Origin: an uncultured Spirochaetaceae bacterium
Lineage (GTDB): Bacteria > Spirochaetota > Spirochaetia > Sphaerochaetales > Sphaerochaetaceae
NCBI GenBank assembly: GCA_946410375.1
Contig: CAMKAB010000077.1
Coordinates: 1 to 5,401 of the forward strand
Direction: 5' to 3'
DNA: 5,401 nucleotides
In this document: piece after piece, positions 5,076 to 5,401 of the stretch
How the letters are laid out: the number at the start of each line of letters is the position of its first letter
Numbering within the stretch: position 1 is the first letter of the stretch
The notes under the pieces: model-generated
The model's database searches: none
Told to the model about the DNA's origin: nothing
What the model saw: the letters and a program-made list of their open reading frames with translations, nothing else
Position numbers and translations under genes: made by a program

Positions 5076-5401
5076 ATGCTTTCCGATATTTTAAGAATAT
5101 ACCAAAAAGATAATGCTTTTCTCGTTTTGAACCCGCTTTTCCCCTCCTGGATTACAACAAACCGCACAGGACTCGCAGTTATAAAGCTTTACACCGAAAT
5201 AAAAGACGGCTTACGCGAAGAAGAGCAAACAAAAGAAAATCAAGAAGTACGCAGCACCAATAATACGGCTGCAACCCGCACGATTAAAGAAAACGAATCT
5301 GCAACCGAACTCTCTAATGATATCGCATCGGAACTCACGGATGAAACTTCATCGGAACTTTCAAAGGATATCGCGCAGGAACCTCGAGCCGTAGAAAAGA
5401 C
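5076..5401 (+). CDS. N-terminal part of a possible RiPP maturase (RRE/PqqD-like start), cut by window end
   Basis: The frame opens at ATG 5076, right after an in-frame TAA at 5070, and stays open to the right edge (108 complete codons). Residues 10-46 (core NAFLVLNPLFPSWITTNRTG, then LAVIKLY and KDG) resemble the beta-strand start of PqqD-like RiPP recognition elements. Such domains often open radical-SAM/SPASM peptide maturases, with a pattern of strand, N-P, W-[IV]-x-x-N-x-T-G, then a Leu/Ile-rich helix. This is recognition by eye only. After residue 47 the sequence becomes polar and acidic, with an 8-residue tandem repeat (76-99) that looks like a disordered linker. No catalytic motif is in view. 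The ribosome binding site is weak (AT-rich upstream, no GGAGG), which suggests lower translation than the precursor. Position downstream of a Cys/Gly-rich precursor supports the maturase idea. It could instead be a stand-alone recognition or transport protein. Confidence 0.6.
   Translation, partial: MLSDILRIYQKDNAFLVLNPLFPSWITTNRTGLAVIKLYTEIKDGLREEEQTKENQEVRSTNNTAATRTIKENESATELSNDIASELTDETSSELSKDIAQEPRAVEK
5301..5396 (+). repeat. 24-bp tandem repeat encoding an acidic 8-residue unit
   Basis: Units start at 5301, 5325 and 5349 and read ATELSNDI, ASELTDET and SSELSKDI, with a decayed fourth unit AQEPRAVE (5373-5396). The consensus is [AS]-[ST]-E-L-[ST]-x-[DE]-[IT]. The array may continue beyond the window. 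Confidence 0.8.

Overview
The window most resembles a gut or rumen anaerobe, either a clostridial-type Firmicute or a Treponema-like spirochaete. The grounds are moderate GC, strong GGAGG-type ribosome binding sites and the style of the proteins: a PAP2 phosphatase with a long membrane tail, a type II thymidine kinase and a small helical protein. The sequence alone does not settle the phylum.

Layout, left to right. (1) Positions 2-805, + strand, AT-rich: the 3' part of a DUF262/DUF1524 (GmrSD-like) HNH nuclease gene, probably restriction or defence related, cut by the window edge. (2) 853-1872, +: an ADP-ribosylglycohydrolase (DraG family) whose N-terminal part is enlarged by three in-frame 21-residue tandem repeats. 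(3) 1873-1994: a hairpin-rich convergent intergenic region. (4) 4040 down to 1995, - strand: a likely three-gene operon in transcription order of PAP2-family phosphatase, uncharacterised 132-aa helical protein and thymidine kinase. (5) 4041-4349: a divergent intergenic region with one candidate promoter per direction, both carrying the same GGTATACTGT core, and a clear intrinsic terminator with no obvious gene upstream of it. (6) 4350-4763, +: a small protein with a leader-like N-terminus and a Cys/Gly-rich C-terminus built of six CGxGxxCSG units, twelve cysteines in all. It is a strong candidate precursor of a ribosomally made, post-translationally modified peptide (RiPP). (7) 4764-5075: a non-coding gap with hairpins and a possible terminator. 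(8) 5076 to the right edge, +: the first 108 residues of a protein whose start resembles the PqqD-like peptide-recognition domain of radical-SAM peptide maturases, followed by an acidic 8-residue repeat region.

The most interesting part is 4308-5401. It looks like the left end of a RiPP locus: promoter, Cys/Gly repeat precursor, then the start of a possible maturase. The enzyme's catalytic part lies outside the window, so the chemistry (thioether, thiazole/oxazole or other) cannot be read here. A second theme is that three of the seven genes carry in-frame tandem repeats, with periods of 63, 84 and 24 bp.
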